Below, one piece after another: positions 24,045 through 32,932 of a stretch of 64,000 nt of DNA (positions are counted from its first letter, which is position 1; each line of letters starts with the position of its first letter). The DNA lies in assembly GCA_036676195.1 (NCBI GenBank), contig JAKFDK010000053.1, positions 10,415 through 74,414 on the forward strand. Reading direction: 5' to 3'. Under the pieces are notes generated by a model. It was not told the origin of the DNA, searched no databases, and saw nothing but the letters and a program-made list of their open reading frames with translations. The DNA is from JAKFDK01 sp036676195. Lineage in GTDB: Bacteria > Bacillota > Sulfobacillia > Symbiobacteriales > ZC4RG38. Position numbers and translations under genes: made by a program.

Positions 24045-25772
24045 TCATTGTACAGGAACATATGTTTGATTCCGAGATCTTGGATTCGGTGCCGTTCCTT
24101 GGATCAACTTCATGTCAATGAGTTTGCTGAGAATGTGATTCACAGCTCTGCGATTCATGCCAAGTTCCCTGGATAAATCTGCAGAACTTATGGGCCCGAG
24201 GCGGCTGACAGTCTCATACACAGGGCGATACTTTTCGGGGATACGTGCCGGCTGGACCGCACGGGCAGTTGGTTTCGTCAACTGCATGGTTGTAGGCGTC
24301 AGTTGGTAGAAGGTACCGCCTCTGTTGCCTTTTGTTTCGACCAGGCCGGATTCGACTAACCCGCGTAGTTCCCTGGTGGTTACCCGAGCATCGACCGTGT
24401 TAAGCATCTGGTAGTCTCGGTTCACCATGTGGCCTTTTTGTCGCAAGTAGGCAAGTGCATAGCGCTGACGGTCGTTCAGGTGGGGAATACCGGCGAATCG
24501 CTCCAACCAATTGAGGACGTCCTGTGTCAAGAGGGTATGGTTCATGAAGGTGACACGAAACGATGTTCGGTTGTCATCAAAGCGTGGAGGTGCCAGATGT
24601 GCTTGCCTCATTGCCTGCAACATGGTCTGAATGCCAGAGCCTCGGTTCTCCATGGGACCCAGATCCTCCAGCATCTTGGCAAGTACTGGGTTGCGTGCGC
24701 TCTGCAGCCCCGGTTCGCCCAGTCTGTCGATCGTGACGGGGCCGTATAGGCCACCTGGGCTCTGAACTTCGATTCGATCGGGATAAAGCCGGATCTGAAC
24801 CTGGGTGCCCAGGGCATAACGACTGTAATCTCTGTGGACCACAGCGTTAACGATCGCCTCACGGAGAGCATCAATTGGGTATTCCGGAATCTCCTGGTGA
24901 ATGAGACCGGTCACTAACGTGCGGGTCTTAAGGTTTCGGTGTAACCACGACATGGCCTGTTGCAGCATGTCGACAAGGTTTCCCTCAGCCTTGTAGTTGT
25001 CCCAAAAGCGCTCAGTTACTCCTGATTCGGAGGATAGCTGGACTGTCATGGTAATCACCAGGTTCGGATAAAACTGTTGGGGGTAACGACCGAACGTCAG
25101 CAGCCCGGCCAAGGTAGGAGTATTGGCTCCCGTCTCTCGTGTCAGGATATTTAGTGTGCGAAGTAGTCGTGGCTGGCTATCCCTCAGGTATGTGGCATCG
25201 GGTTTCCGGGACCTGAGTCTGGAGATGTATGACGTGATCAGGTCTGTGTCCAGATCATCCAGTGAAGCCTCAGGTACTGGCTGGCGGTCATCCGCTACAG
25301 GGCCACGAGAACTCAGGTAGGTGTAGATCTCGTATTCGGTCATGCGGCGATCCCCGTCACCTACACGTATGTATGCCCCACCACTCAGGCCGGCAGGTTT
25401 GTAGTAGCAAGGCTTATGTTGAGGATCCGTTTCAGGGACCTGTACGACTACGACGACCTTTTCATCTACAAGAAACGGCTGAAATTGCACCCGAACAGGA
25501 GGTTCCATGTCGGTGGCCTTCGCCCCGATATCCTTTTGGAGCTGGTCCGGGTTACCGACTCCTACGGGGGTTAAAGTCTTGTCATCGATGCCAAGGAGGA
25601 TGGTGCCTCCTCCGGGACGGTTTGAAAAGGACGAGAGTGTTTCAAATAAGCGTTCGGGAGTCCCCTTTTGTGCAGCTTTACACTCTATGTCTTCAAACTC
25701 ACTGCGCCTGAGGCGCAAGTCCTCCAGGAGTGCTTCAAACTCGGACTGTGTCAGCACGAGCATCCCCGCCAT
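24045..25772 (-). CDS. AlbA_2/Schlafen-domain putative DNA-binding regulator with ATPase-like domain
   Basis: 575-residue protein of the type often called ATP-dependent DNA helicase RecG-related or putative transcriptional regulator. The N-terminal AlbA_2 domain (about 10-135) contains SEFEDIECKAAQKG and FSNRPGGGTILLGIDD. A HATPase_c_4-like domain (about 290-400) carries ALREAIVNAVVHRDY and MENRGSGIQTML. The C-terminal third has winged-helix segments (ISSADLSRELGMNRRAVNHILSKL). Proteins of this class occur in regulatory and defence islands. It is divergent from a DUF488 gene, and its upstream region carries a duplicated 15-bp element that could be its own operator. Confidence 0.8.
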   Translation of the reverse strand: MAGMLVLTQSEFEALLEDLRLRRSEFEDIECKAAQKGTPERLFETLSSFSNRPGGGTILLGIDDKTLTPVGVGNPDQLQKDIGAKATDMEPPVRVQFQPFLVDEKVVVVVQVPETDPQHKPCYYKPAGLSGGAYIRVGDGDRRMTEYEIYTYLSSRGPVADDRQPVPEASLDDLDTDLITSYISRLRSRKPDATYLRDSQPRLLRTLNILTRETGANTPTLAGLLTFGRYPQQFYPNLVITMTVQLSSESGVTERFWDNYKAEGNLVDMLQQAMSWLHRNLKTRTLVTGLIHQEIPEYPIDALREAIVNAVVHRDYSRYALGTQVQIRLYPDRIEVQSPGGLYGPVTIDRLGEPGLQSARNPVLAKMLEDLGPMENRGSGIQTMLQAMRQAHLAPPRFDDNRTSFRVTFMNHTLLTQDVLNWLERFAGIPHLNDRQRYALAYLRQKGHMVNRDYQMLNTVDARVTTRELRGLVESGLVETKGNRGGTFYQLTPTTMQLTKPTARAVQPARIPEKYRPVYETVSRLGPISSADLSRELGMNRRAVNHILSKLIDMKLIQGTAPNPRSRNQTYVPVQ

Positions 25773-25797
25773 TCAGTGCGCTTTACGTCCACTTACA

Positions 25798-25854
25798 ACT
25801 ATCTTACCACACGGAAACAACATCTTTACGCATCTTGCCACTATCTTACCACAC
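25798..25854 (-). promoter_or_regulatory. Two copies of a 15-bp direct repeat upstream of the AlbA_2 gene
   Basis: ACTATCTTACCACAC occurs at 25798-25812 and again at 25840-25854, a 42-bp period (about four helical turns). Read on the minus strand the match extends imperfectly to about 33 bases per copy (GTGTGGTAAGATAGT, then G/T-rich sequence and GTAAAG). The position just before the start suggests an autoregulatory operator or a duplicated promoter. Confidence 0.5.
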
Positions 25855-26056
25855 TCGGCTTTACCTTTTCAAAGGACCTCCTGAAGTACCGAAGGGTGTC
25901 TGGACAACACCTTTTGTACCAGGAGGTCTTTTTTCTGGTCAACCAGGATCTACAGCATGCCAGGACTGCGTGAGTCGCAGATGTGCAGGGGAACAAAAGG
26001 TATAACAACTGACCCGGCTGAACAGTACATGAAGCAAATCCGAACGGAGGAGTGCC

Positions 26057-26503
26057 ATGGCTCGCAAGTTGTGCACCATCGGCTTCTCTCAGAAGAGCCT
26101 GCGTCATTTTGTGCAACTCTTACAAGCAGCAGGGGTAAACAAGCTGATTGACACGAGATTGTACAATACCTCGCAGTTGGCGGGCTTTGCCAAGAAGGAC
26201 GATCTGCAGTTCGTTTGCGAAACCTTTGGCATCAAGTATGAGCATGTGGTTGACCTGGCACCTACAGATGACATTCTGAAACGGTATAAGAAAGTAGACA
26301 AGGACTGGGCCGCGTACGAGCGTGACTTCACAAACCTGTTGGTACAACGCAACGTCATCAAGCTGTGTGCGACCGCAGTGTTCGATCCAGGGGTCAACTG
26401 CCTGCTGTGTGCAGAGCACAAACCGCAACACTGTCACAGACGTCTGGTGGCCGAGCACCTTCAACGCGCATATCCCGATATCGAGATTCAGCACTTAATC
26501 TAA
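26057..26503 (+). CDS. DUF488 family protein
   Basis: 148 residues with the hallmarks of DUF488: the N-terminal TIGFSQKSLRHFVQLL, LIDTRL in place of the common D-x-R, and the C-terminal CLLCAEHKPQHCHRRLVAEHL with CxxC and HCHR. The function of the family is unknown. The ATG follows CGGAGGAG. It stands alone, divergent from the AlbA_2 gene, which suggests a small accessory insertion between rlmD and the polysaccharide locus. Confidence 0.85.
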   Translation: MARKLCTIGFSQKSLRHFVQLLQAAGVNKLIDTRLYNTSQLAGFAKKDDLQFVCETFGIKYEHVVDLAPTDDILKRYKKVDKDWAAYERDFTNLLVQRNVIKLCATAVFDPGVNCLLCAEHKPQHCHRRLVAEHLQRAYPDIEIQHLI

Positions 26504-26707
26504 CCCCGAGCCCTGGTCGCCCGGGCAGAGCGCATTCCTTGCCTTGCCGCCGCAATTCCCAGCCGTTATCTTGGCGTTAACAGCGCGGACATACAATTAT
26601 TTAGCAGGACTTCTATTCTGCCATATCAAATTCCTTATCCAAGAACTCGATGAGTTGATGCTGTAGCAACTGGTTATACCCTGGAAATGCTGTAGAAACG
26701 ATCTATA

Positions 26708-26771
26708 CAGACCCAGGCGACCCCGAAAGGCCGTTTGGTCAGGGGCAGATGTCTGGGCGAACGGCGGAGGG
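26708..26771 (+). promoter_or_regulatory. Compact structured leader abutting the galU ribosome-binding site
   Basis: Three nested pairings can be drawn: CCCAGGC (26712-26718) with GTCTGGG (26751-26757), CCCC (26721-26724) with GGGG (26742-26745), and GGCC (26729-26732) with GGTC (26737-26740) around a GTTT loop. In addition GCCGTT (26730-26735) can pair with AACGGC (26760-26765), directly before the GGAGGG Shine-Dalgarno (26766-26771). This competing or pseudoknot pairing would place a regulatory helix against the ribosome-binding site. It matches no riboswitch class I recognise. Confidence 0.35.
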
Positions 26772-26780
26772 AACAGCGGA

Positions 26781-27686
26781 ATGCGTGTCCGAAAAGCCGT
26801 CATACCTGCTGCTGGGCTAGGCACTCGCTTCCTGCCGGCGACCAAGGCGCAGCCGAAAGAAATGCTGCCCATCGTGGATACCCCTATTATTCAATATGTG
26901 GTGGACGAAGCCATTGCGGCCGGGATTGAGGACATCCTCATCGTTACCGGCCGTAACAAGCGCGCCATCGAGGACCACTTCGACCGGTCCATTGAGTTGG
27001 AAACGTTTTTGGAGCAGGGGCAAAAGGAAAAGCTGTTGCATGCCGTACGTTCCATTTCCAACATGGTCGATATCCACTTTATTCGCCAAAAGGAACCTCT
27101 GGGGCTGGGGCACGCGGTGGCCCAGGCCCGGCGGCATGTGGGTAATGAGCCCTTTGCTGTGCTGCTGGGGGACGAAGTCTTCACCGGTCGCGGCCCCTGT
27201 ATCGGAGAGTTAGTCCAGCAGCATGAACAGCACGGTGGCAGTGTGATTGCTGTACGCGAGGTGCCGCTGGAACAGGTTCGGCGGTATGGGGTCGTGCAAA
27301 GTATCCCGGCCGGTCCACGGCGCCACCGTGTGACCGAACTGATCGAAAAGCCGGAACCGGAGTTTGCCCCCTCCACCCTGGCGGTGGCGGGGCGCTATGT
27401 GCTGGAACCGGAGATCTTTCCGATTCTGGCCGATCTCCCGCCGGGTAAGAACGGCGAGATTCAGCTCACCGACGCCCTACAGATCCTGGCGCAGCGGCGG
27501 CCCATTTACGGCTACGAAACCACCTGTCACCGTTACGATGTCGGTGAGAAGCTGGGGTACCTGCAAGCCACAGTGGAATTTGCACTGCAACGGGACGATC
27601 TGGCCGAACCCTTCCGCCGGTATCTCTGTGAGTTACTCGGACTTACCGAACCCTTGTCCAGGCGAGGCTTGATCGCAGGTGATTGA
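26781..27686 (+). CDS. galU: UTP-glucose-1-phosphate uridylyltransferase
   Basis: Makes UDP-glucose, the donor and precursor for the polysaccharide locus that starts here. The 301 residues show the nucleotide-binding AAGLGTRFLPATKAQPKEM (10-28), IQYVVDEAIAAGI, the LGLGHAVAQAR motif, LLGDEVF and GEIQLTDALQ. GGAGGG precedes the ATG by 9 bases. Its 3' end overlaps the cpsB-type gene by 8 bp, indicating one operon. Confidence 0.93.
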   Translation: MRVRKAVIPAAGLGTRFLPATKAQPKEMLPIVDTPIIQYVVDEAIAAGIEDILIVTGRNKRAIEDHFDRSIELETFLEQGQKEKLLHAVRSISNMVDIHFIRQKEPLGLGHAVAQARRHVGNEPFAVLLGDEVFTGRGPCIGELVQQHEQHGGSVIAVREVPLEQVRRYGVVQSIPAGPRRHRVTELIEKPEPEFAPSTLAVAGRYVLEPEIFPILADLPPGKNGEIQLTDALQILAQRRPIYGYETTCHRYDVGEKLGYLQATVEFALQRDDLAEPFRRYLCELLGLTEPLSRRGLIAGD

Positions 27687-28395
27687 TCTACACGCCCATG
27701 TATTACCCGGGGTAGACGACGGTCCGGCCGATTTACCTGCGGCTTTGGAATTGCTTCAAGCAATGGCGGGCCAGGGTATTACCACGGTGGTTGCATCCCC
27801 ACACAGTTTTGATGATCGCTACCAAAACCTCGGGCCAGCAGTTCTATCTGCAGTCGCTGATTTGCAGATGGCAGTTGATCAGGCCGGCATTCCCATCTCC
27901 GTCTTACCCGGCATGGAATTGCGGTTGCGTCCAGACCTGGCAGCGCTGCTGCGCACCGGACAGGCACTTGGAATCGCCGGCACCCGCTATGTTTGCGTTG
28001 AACTTCCACACCGAGAATATCCGTATTATACTGAACGAGCAATGTATGAACTAATGTTGGCTGGCTGGCGGCCGATTCTGAACCACCCGGAACGAAACCG
28101 GGGCATTCAGCAGAAGCCAGGGTTACTGGAAAGGCTCGCCGATCAGGGTGTGCTGGCCATGGTCACGGCTGCCAGCCTGCTCGGGCAGTTTGGCCCGGTA
28201 GCTGAACAACTGGCCGGGCAGTTTCTGCAGTCCGGCGCCGCCACCATGGTGGTGTCAGATGCGCACGACGTAAAACGCCGGGCACCTCTGCTCAGGGAGG
28301 CCCTGGAACGGGCCCGTGCCTACGGCAAAGGCTCGCAGGATGAGGAGCAGGATGTTCTGCGTCATAAGGTTTCTTCCGGGCCTCCGGTCCGGTAG
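27679..28395 (+). CDS. cpsB: CpsB/YwqE-type PHP-fold protein-tyrosine phosphatase
   Basis: Metal-dependent phosphatase that dephosphorylates the CpsD-type tyrosine kinase controlling capsule or exopolysaccharide synthesis. Metal ligands are visible in DLHAHVLPGVDDGP (start), ASPHSFDDRY, GMELRLRPDL, LNHPERNRG and SDAHDVKRR (C-terminal). The 238 residues are slightly short for the family. The GTG start lies within the end of galU. Partner genes cpsC and cpsD lie a gene further downstream. Confidence 0.88.
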   Translation: MIDLHAHVLPGVDDGPADLPAALELLQAMAGQGITTVVASPHSFDDRYQNLGPAVLSAVADLQMAVDQAGIPISVLPGMELRLRPDLAALLRTGQALGIAGTRYVCVELPHREYPYYTERAMYELMLAGWRPILNHPERNRGIQQKPGLLERLADQGVLAMVTAASLLGQFGPVAEQLAGQFLQSGAATMVVSDAHDVKRRAPLLREALERARAYGKGSQDEEQDVLRHKVSSGPPVR

Positions 28396-28427
28396 AGCAA
28401 GATAAAGTTTCAGGAGGTGACATAAGG

Positions 28428-29123
28428 TTGAAGCGTTTCTATGCGACTCTGGTTGCAGCTTCCCTGGTCTTGTCTACGGCGGTGCCGGTCTTGGCCGCGT
28501 CGGTGACGGATTCTGTTTATGGTCCGCCCCCGCCCGTATGCGGAGCAGGCGAAACCCTGGTGGGTTCTTCCTGCCGCCCGAAGGACGTGCCGGTAGATAA
28601 CTTTGCCGTGCACTCTATCGCCAACATGGTAAAGTCCGGAATCATGAAGGGCGATACCCAGGGCAACTTCATGCCTGAGAAGAAACTCAACAAGGGCGAA
28701 ACGGTAACGGTTATGTTGCGGGTGCTGGGAATCCAGCCTGAAGTGGGCAAGGATCAGCAGCACTGGGCTGCTCCGGCGCTGGAACTGGCCAAGCAGGCCG
28801 GGCTGGTAGAGGAGCCCAAGACCGAGACTGAGCCCGGGGCTGAGCCGGAAAAGGCTGCGGAAGTAGAAGCGGAAAAGCCCATGACCCGGGCGGACATGGC
28901 GGTGATCATCGCCAAGGCGCTGAAGATTGAGCCGATCACTGAGGCGCCCCCGTGGTATGACGCTCAGGAACTTGACTCCGGCGTGCAGGGCTACCTGGCT
29001 GCTCTTTACAAGGCGGGGGTGTTCAAGGGTTACCCCGACAACACTTTCAAGCCCGGCCAAACCCTGACCCGAGCCGAGTTGGCCATTCTGGTTGACCGGA
29101 TTTTGGCCAGGTTCAAGCAGTAA
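28428..29123 (+). CDS. Secreted S-layer-homology (SLH) domain protein
   Basis: 231 residues with a Sec signal peptide (KRFYATLVAASLVLSTAVPVLAAS) and SLH-like repeats: DNFAVHSIANMVKSGIMKGDTQGNFMPEKKLNKGE (about 52-86), a less conserved second unit around HWAAPALELAKQAGLV, and GYLAALYKAGVFKGYPDNTFKPGQTLTRAE near the C-terminus. An acidic Glu/Pro segment separates units two and three. SLH domains bind pyruvylated or other secondary wall polymers. The position inside the polysaccharide operon suggests a role in anchoring the product. TTG start with AGGAGGTGA upstream. Confidence 0.85.
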   Translation: MKRFYATLVAASLVLSTAVPVLAASVTDSVYGPPPPVCGAGETLVGSSCRPKDVPVDNFAVHSIANMVKSGIMKGDTQGNFMPEKKLNKGETVTVMLRVLGIQPEVGKDQQHWAAPALELAKQAGLVEEPKTETEPGAEPEKAAEVEAEKPMTRADMAVIIAKALKIEPITEAPPWYDAQELDSGVQGYLAALYKAGVFKGYPDNTFKPGQTLTRAELAILVDRILARFKQ

Positions 29124-29130
29124 AGCGGTT

Positions 29131-29163
29131 ACGGGCCGGCGGCGTCAGTACCCGCCGGCCCGT
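29131..29163 (+). other. Strong GC hairpin between SLH gene and cpsC
   Basis: A perfect 12-bp stem (ACGGGCCGGCGG with its complement) and 9-base loop lies between the two genes, without a T-tract. It could stabilise the upstream mRNA, attenuate transcription, or act as a weak terminator. Confidence 0.55.
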
Positions 29164-29195
29164 GACCGGCCCCGCAGCTAGGAGGCACTATTTAC

Positions 29196-29972
29196 ATGGA
29201 ATTGCGGGAGTACCTGGCGGTTATGCGCCGGCGCTTGTGGATTCTGCTGGCGGTGCCCACGGTGGCGGCGCTGACGGCAGCGCTCCTGAGTTTATTCGCT
29301 ATGAAACCGGTCTATGAGGCCAGCACAACGCTTTGGGTAATAAAGCAAGAGGCCGCCAGCCTTGACTACACCACGCTCCTATTAAACCGGAACCTGGTCA
29401 AGACTTATGGTGAAGTGGCCCAGAGCCGGGCGGTCATGCAGGCGGTCATGAACAAGCTCCGCCTATCGGAGTCGTTGGGGGAATTACAAAAACGCATTCA
29501 GGTTACGCCGGTGCGTGATACAGAGATTATTGAAATTACGGTTCAGGACGGCGAGGCCAAGCGGGCCGCTGACATCGCCAATGCTGTCGCCGCTACCTTT
29601 ACAGACGAAATCGGCAAATTTATTCGCCTGGACAACGTTCGGGTGGTGGACCCCGCCGTAGTGCCCCTCACTCCGGTCAAGCCCCGCCCGTTGCTCAATA
29701 CAGCCATAGCCCTGGTCCTGGGCGCCATGGCCGCCGTGGGCCTGACCTTCCTGTTGGAATCCCTGGATGTCACCATCCGCACGCCAGAGGACGCCGAACG
29801 GCATCTGGGTCTGCCGGTGCTGGGGATGATTCCGCTTATAGCCCCGGTGGAAATGGAGTCGGAGCAGGGTGCTGGTGCGGATCCGGCGACCCGATCGCGC
29901 CGGCGGCGCTCGGCTCACGGCCAGGAAATGTCGGCGAGCATGGACATGGCAGCGGGGGGTGACCGCCAGTGA
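29196..29972 (+). CDS. cpsC: Wzz/CpsC-type polysaccharide co-polymerase (tyrosine-kinase modulator)
   Basis: Membrane protein controlling chain length and activating the CpsD kinase. The 258 residues have an N-terminal Wzz domain starting LREYLAVMRRRLW, a first transmembrane helix at about 15-37, an extracellular helical segment, the proline-rich VVPLTPVKPRP motif and a second transmembrane helix (about 170-192). The C-terminal cytoplasmic tail is basic. The stop overlaps the GTG of cpsD (GTGA), the usual coupling of this pair. Confidence 0.88.
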   Translation: MELREYLAVMRRRLWILLAVPTVAALTAALLSLFAMKPVYEASTTLWVIKQEAASLDYTTLLLNRNLVKTYGEVAQSRAVMQAVMNKLRLSESLGELQKRIQVTPVRDTEIIEITVQDGEAKRAADIANAVAATFTDEIGKFIRLDNVRVVDPAVVPLTPVKPRPLLNTAIALVLGAMAAVGLTFLLESLDVTIRTPEDAERHLGLPVLGMIPLIAPVEMESEQGAGADPATRSRRRRSAHGQEMSASMDMAAGGDRQ

Positions 29973-30664
29973 GCACAGGCACCCTGGACAACAAACTGGT
30001 GACCATCCTGGCCCCAAGTGAACCGGCGGCGGAAGCTTACCGGGTATTGCGCACCAACCTTCAGTTCATGGGCCTGGACAAGCCCCTGCAGGCCGTGGCG
30101 ATAACCAGCGCCACCCCAAGCGAAGGCAAGAGCCTGACCTGCGCGAACCTGGCGGCGGCGTTTGCCCAGGCCGGTCAGCGGGTGTTGCTGGTGGATGCCG
30201 ACCTGCGGCGCCCGACCCAGGCCAAACTGTTTGGCCTGAACCGCCGGGCCTGGGGTGGCCTGACTACGGTGCTGGCTGGCACCCAGGAGTTGGCTGAGGC
30301 GGTGCAGGAGACGCCGGTTCCGGGCCTATCCCTGCTGGCCAGCGGCCCGATCCCACCCAACCCGGCGGAGATGCTGGGCGCCCAGCGGATGACAGACCTG
30401 CTGGAGAAGATGAAGGCCCAGTGGGACCTGGTGATTGTAGACACACCTCCGGTACTAGCGGTGGCGGATGCGAGCATTCTGGCACCCAGGTTAGACGGAG
30501 TGATTCTGGTAGTCCGAGCTGGCCAGGTGAGCTACCCGCAGGCTAAACGGGCGAAGGAAGCGCTGGATGCAGTCAAGGCTCGGATGCTGGGTACCGTGGT
30601 GGACGGCGTCCAGTCCCAGGGCAGGGATGGATACTATTACTACTATTATTACGGCCGATCCTGA
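29969..30664 (+). CDS. cpsD: CpsD-type bacterial tyrosine autokinase
   Basis: Cytoplasmic BY-kinase that autophosphorylates on a C-terminal tyrosine cluster and is reset by CpsB. The 231 residues contain EAYRVLRTNLQF, Walker A SATPSEGKS (Lys54), Walker A' VLLVDADLRRPT, Walker B DLVIVDTPP and a terminal run of seven tyrosines (about 222-228). The preceding gene provides the membrane activator. Together with galU and cpsB this is a Gram-positive Wzy-dependent control module. Confidence 0.92.
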   Translation: MSTGTLDNKLVTILAPSEPAAEAYRVLRTNLQFMGLDKPLQAVAITSATPSEGKSLTCANLAAAFAQAGQRVLLVDADLRRPTQAKLFGLNRRAWGGLTTVLAGTQELAEAVQETPVPGLSLLASGPIPPNPAEMLGAQRMTDLLEKMKAQWDLVIVDTPPVLAVADASILAPRLDGVILVVRAGQVSYPQAKRAKEALDAVKARMLGTVVDGVQSQGRDGYYYYYYYGRS

Positions 30665-30772
30665 TATGGCCGAGGTGGACCGCCGGGCTTGTTCGACGAT
30701 TGCGCCACTTGCTGCACTTACTACTATTCGAAGCGGGCAGCATCTTTCTCGGCGGACTAAGGGGGAAGAGGG

Positions 30773-31882
30773 TTGCGTACTTCTGCTGTCATCATGGCCG
30801 GCGGGCGCGGGGAGCGTTTCTGGCCCAGCAGCCGGGAGGACCGGCCGAAACAGTTCCTCTCCTTCAACGGCAAGAAGTCACTTCTTCAGCGCACGGTAGG
30901 ACGGCTGCAGGGGCTGTGCGGGCCGGAGTCGACCTGGGTGGTGACCCGGCAGGACTACGCTGACTTGGTCCAGGCGCAACTGCCTGACATTCCGCACGAG
31001 AAGATCATTCTCGAGCCCCAGGGGCGCGACACGGCGGCGTGCATCGCACTGGCCACTGCATACGTGGGCCGCAGTGATCCGGATGCGGTGATGATTGTGC
31101 TCCCGGCTGACCACCTCATTCTCCAGGAGGAAGAATTCCGGGATACGGTTCGCAGAGCCGTGCATGCAGCTTGGGAAAGCGAAGGCCTGGTTACCCTGGG
31201 CATCCGCCCGACTCGTCCGGAGACGGGGTACGGGTATATCCGGGTGGGCGCCCGCTGGGGTGACGGTAGCGATACCTACCGGGTGGCAGCCTTTACAGAA
31301 AAGCCGCCCCGGGAGCGGGCGTTGGCCTACCTGAACAGCGGCGAGTACCTGTGGAACAGCGGCATCTTTATATGGAAGGTTTCGGCCATCCGGCGGGCGC
31401 TGGTCCGGCATCTGCCAGGGGTGATGGAGGCGCTCGCCCCCCTGGGGGAGGCCGTTGGAACGGCGCACGAGGCCGAACTGCTCTCTCGGATCTACCCGAC
31501 CGTGCCTAAGATCTCCATTGACTATGGGGTCATGGAGAAGGCGGACAACGTCCTGGTGATTCCGGCGGACTTCGGTTGGGACGACCTGGGGACGTGGGCC
31601 GCACTGGAGCGGGTAGTCCCGGCAGACCAGCAAGGAAACATTATCACCGGTCAGGTGCTGGCGGTGGATACCGCGGGCAGCATTCTTCAAAGCGACCAGG
31701 GCCACAGACTGCTGGTTGCGTTCGGTGTCTCGGACCTTGTGGTGGTGGATACGCCAGACGTGGTCCTGGTGGCAGACAAGGCCAGGGCCACTGACCTGAA
31801 GGCGGTCGTCGGGCGGCTGGAGGCGGAGGGACTGAAGCAGCACCTGCGAACCCCTATATCGGCGCTCACTGACGATGACTGA
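30773..31882 (+). CDS. manC: Mannose-1-phosphate guanylyltransferase
   Basis: Makes GDP-mannose from mannose-1-phosphate and GTP. The TTG start follows GGGGGAAGAGGG. The 369 residues show VIMAGGRGERFWPSSREDRPKQF, WVVTRQDY, EPQGRDTAACIALA, LPADHLI, ETGYGYI and FTEKPP, then SIDYGVMEKADNV and WDDLGTWAAL. GDP-mannose is the substrate of gmd and fcl found later in the locus. The isomerase is supplied by manA (51,639-52,607), while a C-terminal isomerase domain is absent here. Confidence 0.92.
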   Translation: MRTSAVIMAGGRGERFWPSSREDRPKQFLSFNGKKSLLQRTVGRLQGLCGPESTWVVTRQDYADLVQAQLPDIPHEKIILEPQGRDTAACIALATAYVGRSDPDAVMIVLPADHLILQEEEFRDTVRRAVHAAWESEGLVTLGIRPTRPETGYGYIRVGARWGDGSDTYRVAAFTEKPPRERALAYLNSGEYLWNSGIFIWKVSAIRRALVRHLPGVMEALAPLGEAVGTAHEAELLSRIYPTVPKISIDYGVMEKADNVLVIPADFGWDDLGTWAALERVVPADQQGNIITGQVLAVDTAGSILQSDQGHRLLVAFGVSDLVVVDTPDVVLVADKARATDLKAVVGRLEAEGLKQHLRTPISALTDDD

Positions 31883-31915
31883 GCCCCCAATTTATACCGT
31901 TGGTGGTGAACGTCC

Positions 31916-32905
31916 GTGCGTGTGCTGGTGACCGGCGGCGCCGGTTATATTGGAAGCCACGTGGTACGTGCTCTGCTGGAAGCAGGGCACGTCCCTATTG
32001 TATACGACAATTTGTCGACGGGGCATGCCGAAGCGGTGAAAGAATGCGAACTGGTTGAGGGAGATGTACGGGACCGAGAGAGACTGAGCGCCACGCTCCG
32101 GCAGTATCGGTTTGACGGTGCTGTGCACCTTGCGGCCCTTAGTCTGGTGGGGGTCTCCATGCGGGAGCCTTCCCAGTACTTCGATAACAACGTGGCCGGT
32201 GGTTTGGTACTCTCCGATGCATTGATCGCGGCGGATGTGCCCTGGCTGGTGCTCTCATCCACGGCCGCCGTTTACGGCGACCCAGAGGTTACGCCGATTC
32301 CCGAGAAGCACAGAATGCTGCCGACGAATCCGTACGGGGAGTCGAAGCTGGCGCTGGAGCGGGTCCTGGGCTGGTATGAAAAGGCGTATGGATTCCGCAG
32401 CATCGCCCTGCGGTACTTCAACGCTGCGGGTGCTCACCCGAAGGGCGACATTGGGGAGGACCACAACCCGGAGACTCACCTGATTCCTATCGTGTTGCAG
32501 GCGGCGCTACGGAAGCGGGAGTTCATCGAGGTCTACGGGACCGACTATCCGACTCCGGATGGCACGGCGATTCGGGACTACGTGCATGTTGTCGACCTGG
32601 CGGCGGCCCACCTGGCGGCGGTGAAGCGGCTTGCAGGAGGTGCCTCGGGTGGGGCGTACAACCTGGGGAGCCAGCAGGGATACTCGGTGCTGGAGGTAAT
32701 CGAAACGGCCCGCCGTGTGACGGGGAGGCCGGTTGAGGTGCGCTACGGTGCCCGCCGGCCGGGCGATCCGCCGGTGCTGGTGGCGGCGGCGACCAGGGCA
32801 CAGGCGGAACTGGGCTGGAAGCCCGAGCGGACGCTGGACGGGATCGTGGAGTCGGCATGGCGATGGCATGTTGCTCATCCAGCTGAGGAACGAGAGCAGG
32901 TGTAA
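31916..32905 (+). CDS. galE: UDP-glucose 4-epimerase
   Basis: SDR-extended epimerase interconverting UDP-glucose and UDP-galactose. GTG start; 329 residues. Visible are VTGGAGYIGSHV, DNLSTGHAEAV, HLAALSLVGVS, STAAVYGDPE, the catalytic NPYGESKLALE (Tyr-x-x-x-Lys), RYFNAAGAHP and DGTAIRDYVHVVDLA. A degraded copy of the 5' end and its upstream sequence lies about 1.1 kb downstream (32,933-33,062). Confidence 0.92.
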   Translation: MRVLVTGGAGYIGSHVVRALLEAGHVPIVYDNLSTGHAEAVKECELVEGDVRDRERLSATLRQYRFDGAVHLAALSLVGVSMREPSQYFDNNVAGGLVLSDALIAADVPWLVLSSTAAVYGDPEVTPIPEKHRMLPTNPYGESKLALERVLGWYEKAYGFRSIALRYFNAAGAHPKGDIGEDHNPETHLIPIVLQAALRKREFIEVYGTDYPTPDGTAIRDYVHVVDLAAAHLAAVKRLAGGASGGAYNLGSQQGYSVLEVIETARRVTGRPVEVRYGARRPGDPPVLVAAATRAQAELGWKPERTLDGIVESAWRWHVAHPAEEREQV

Positions 32906-32932
32906 ATCTCATGAACCGGCTTAAGACAGGTG

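Noticed and set aside
26708..26771. c-di-GMP riboswitch of class I or II before galU
   Set aside because: Biologically attractive, but the conserved core sequences of both classes are absent; kept only as an unclassified structured leader.
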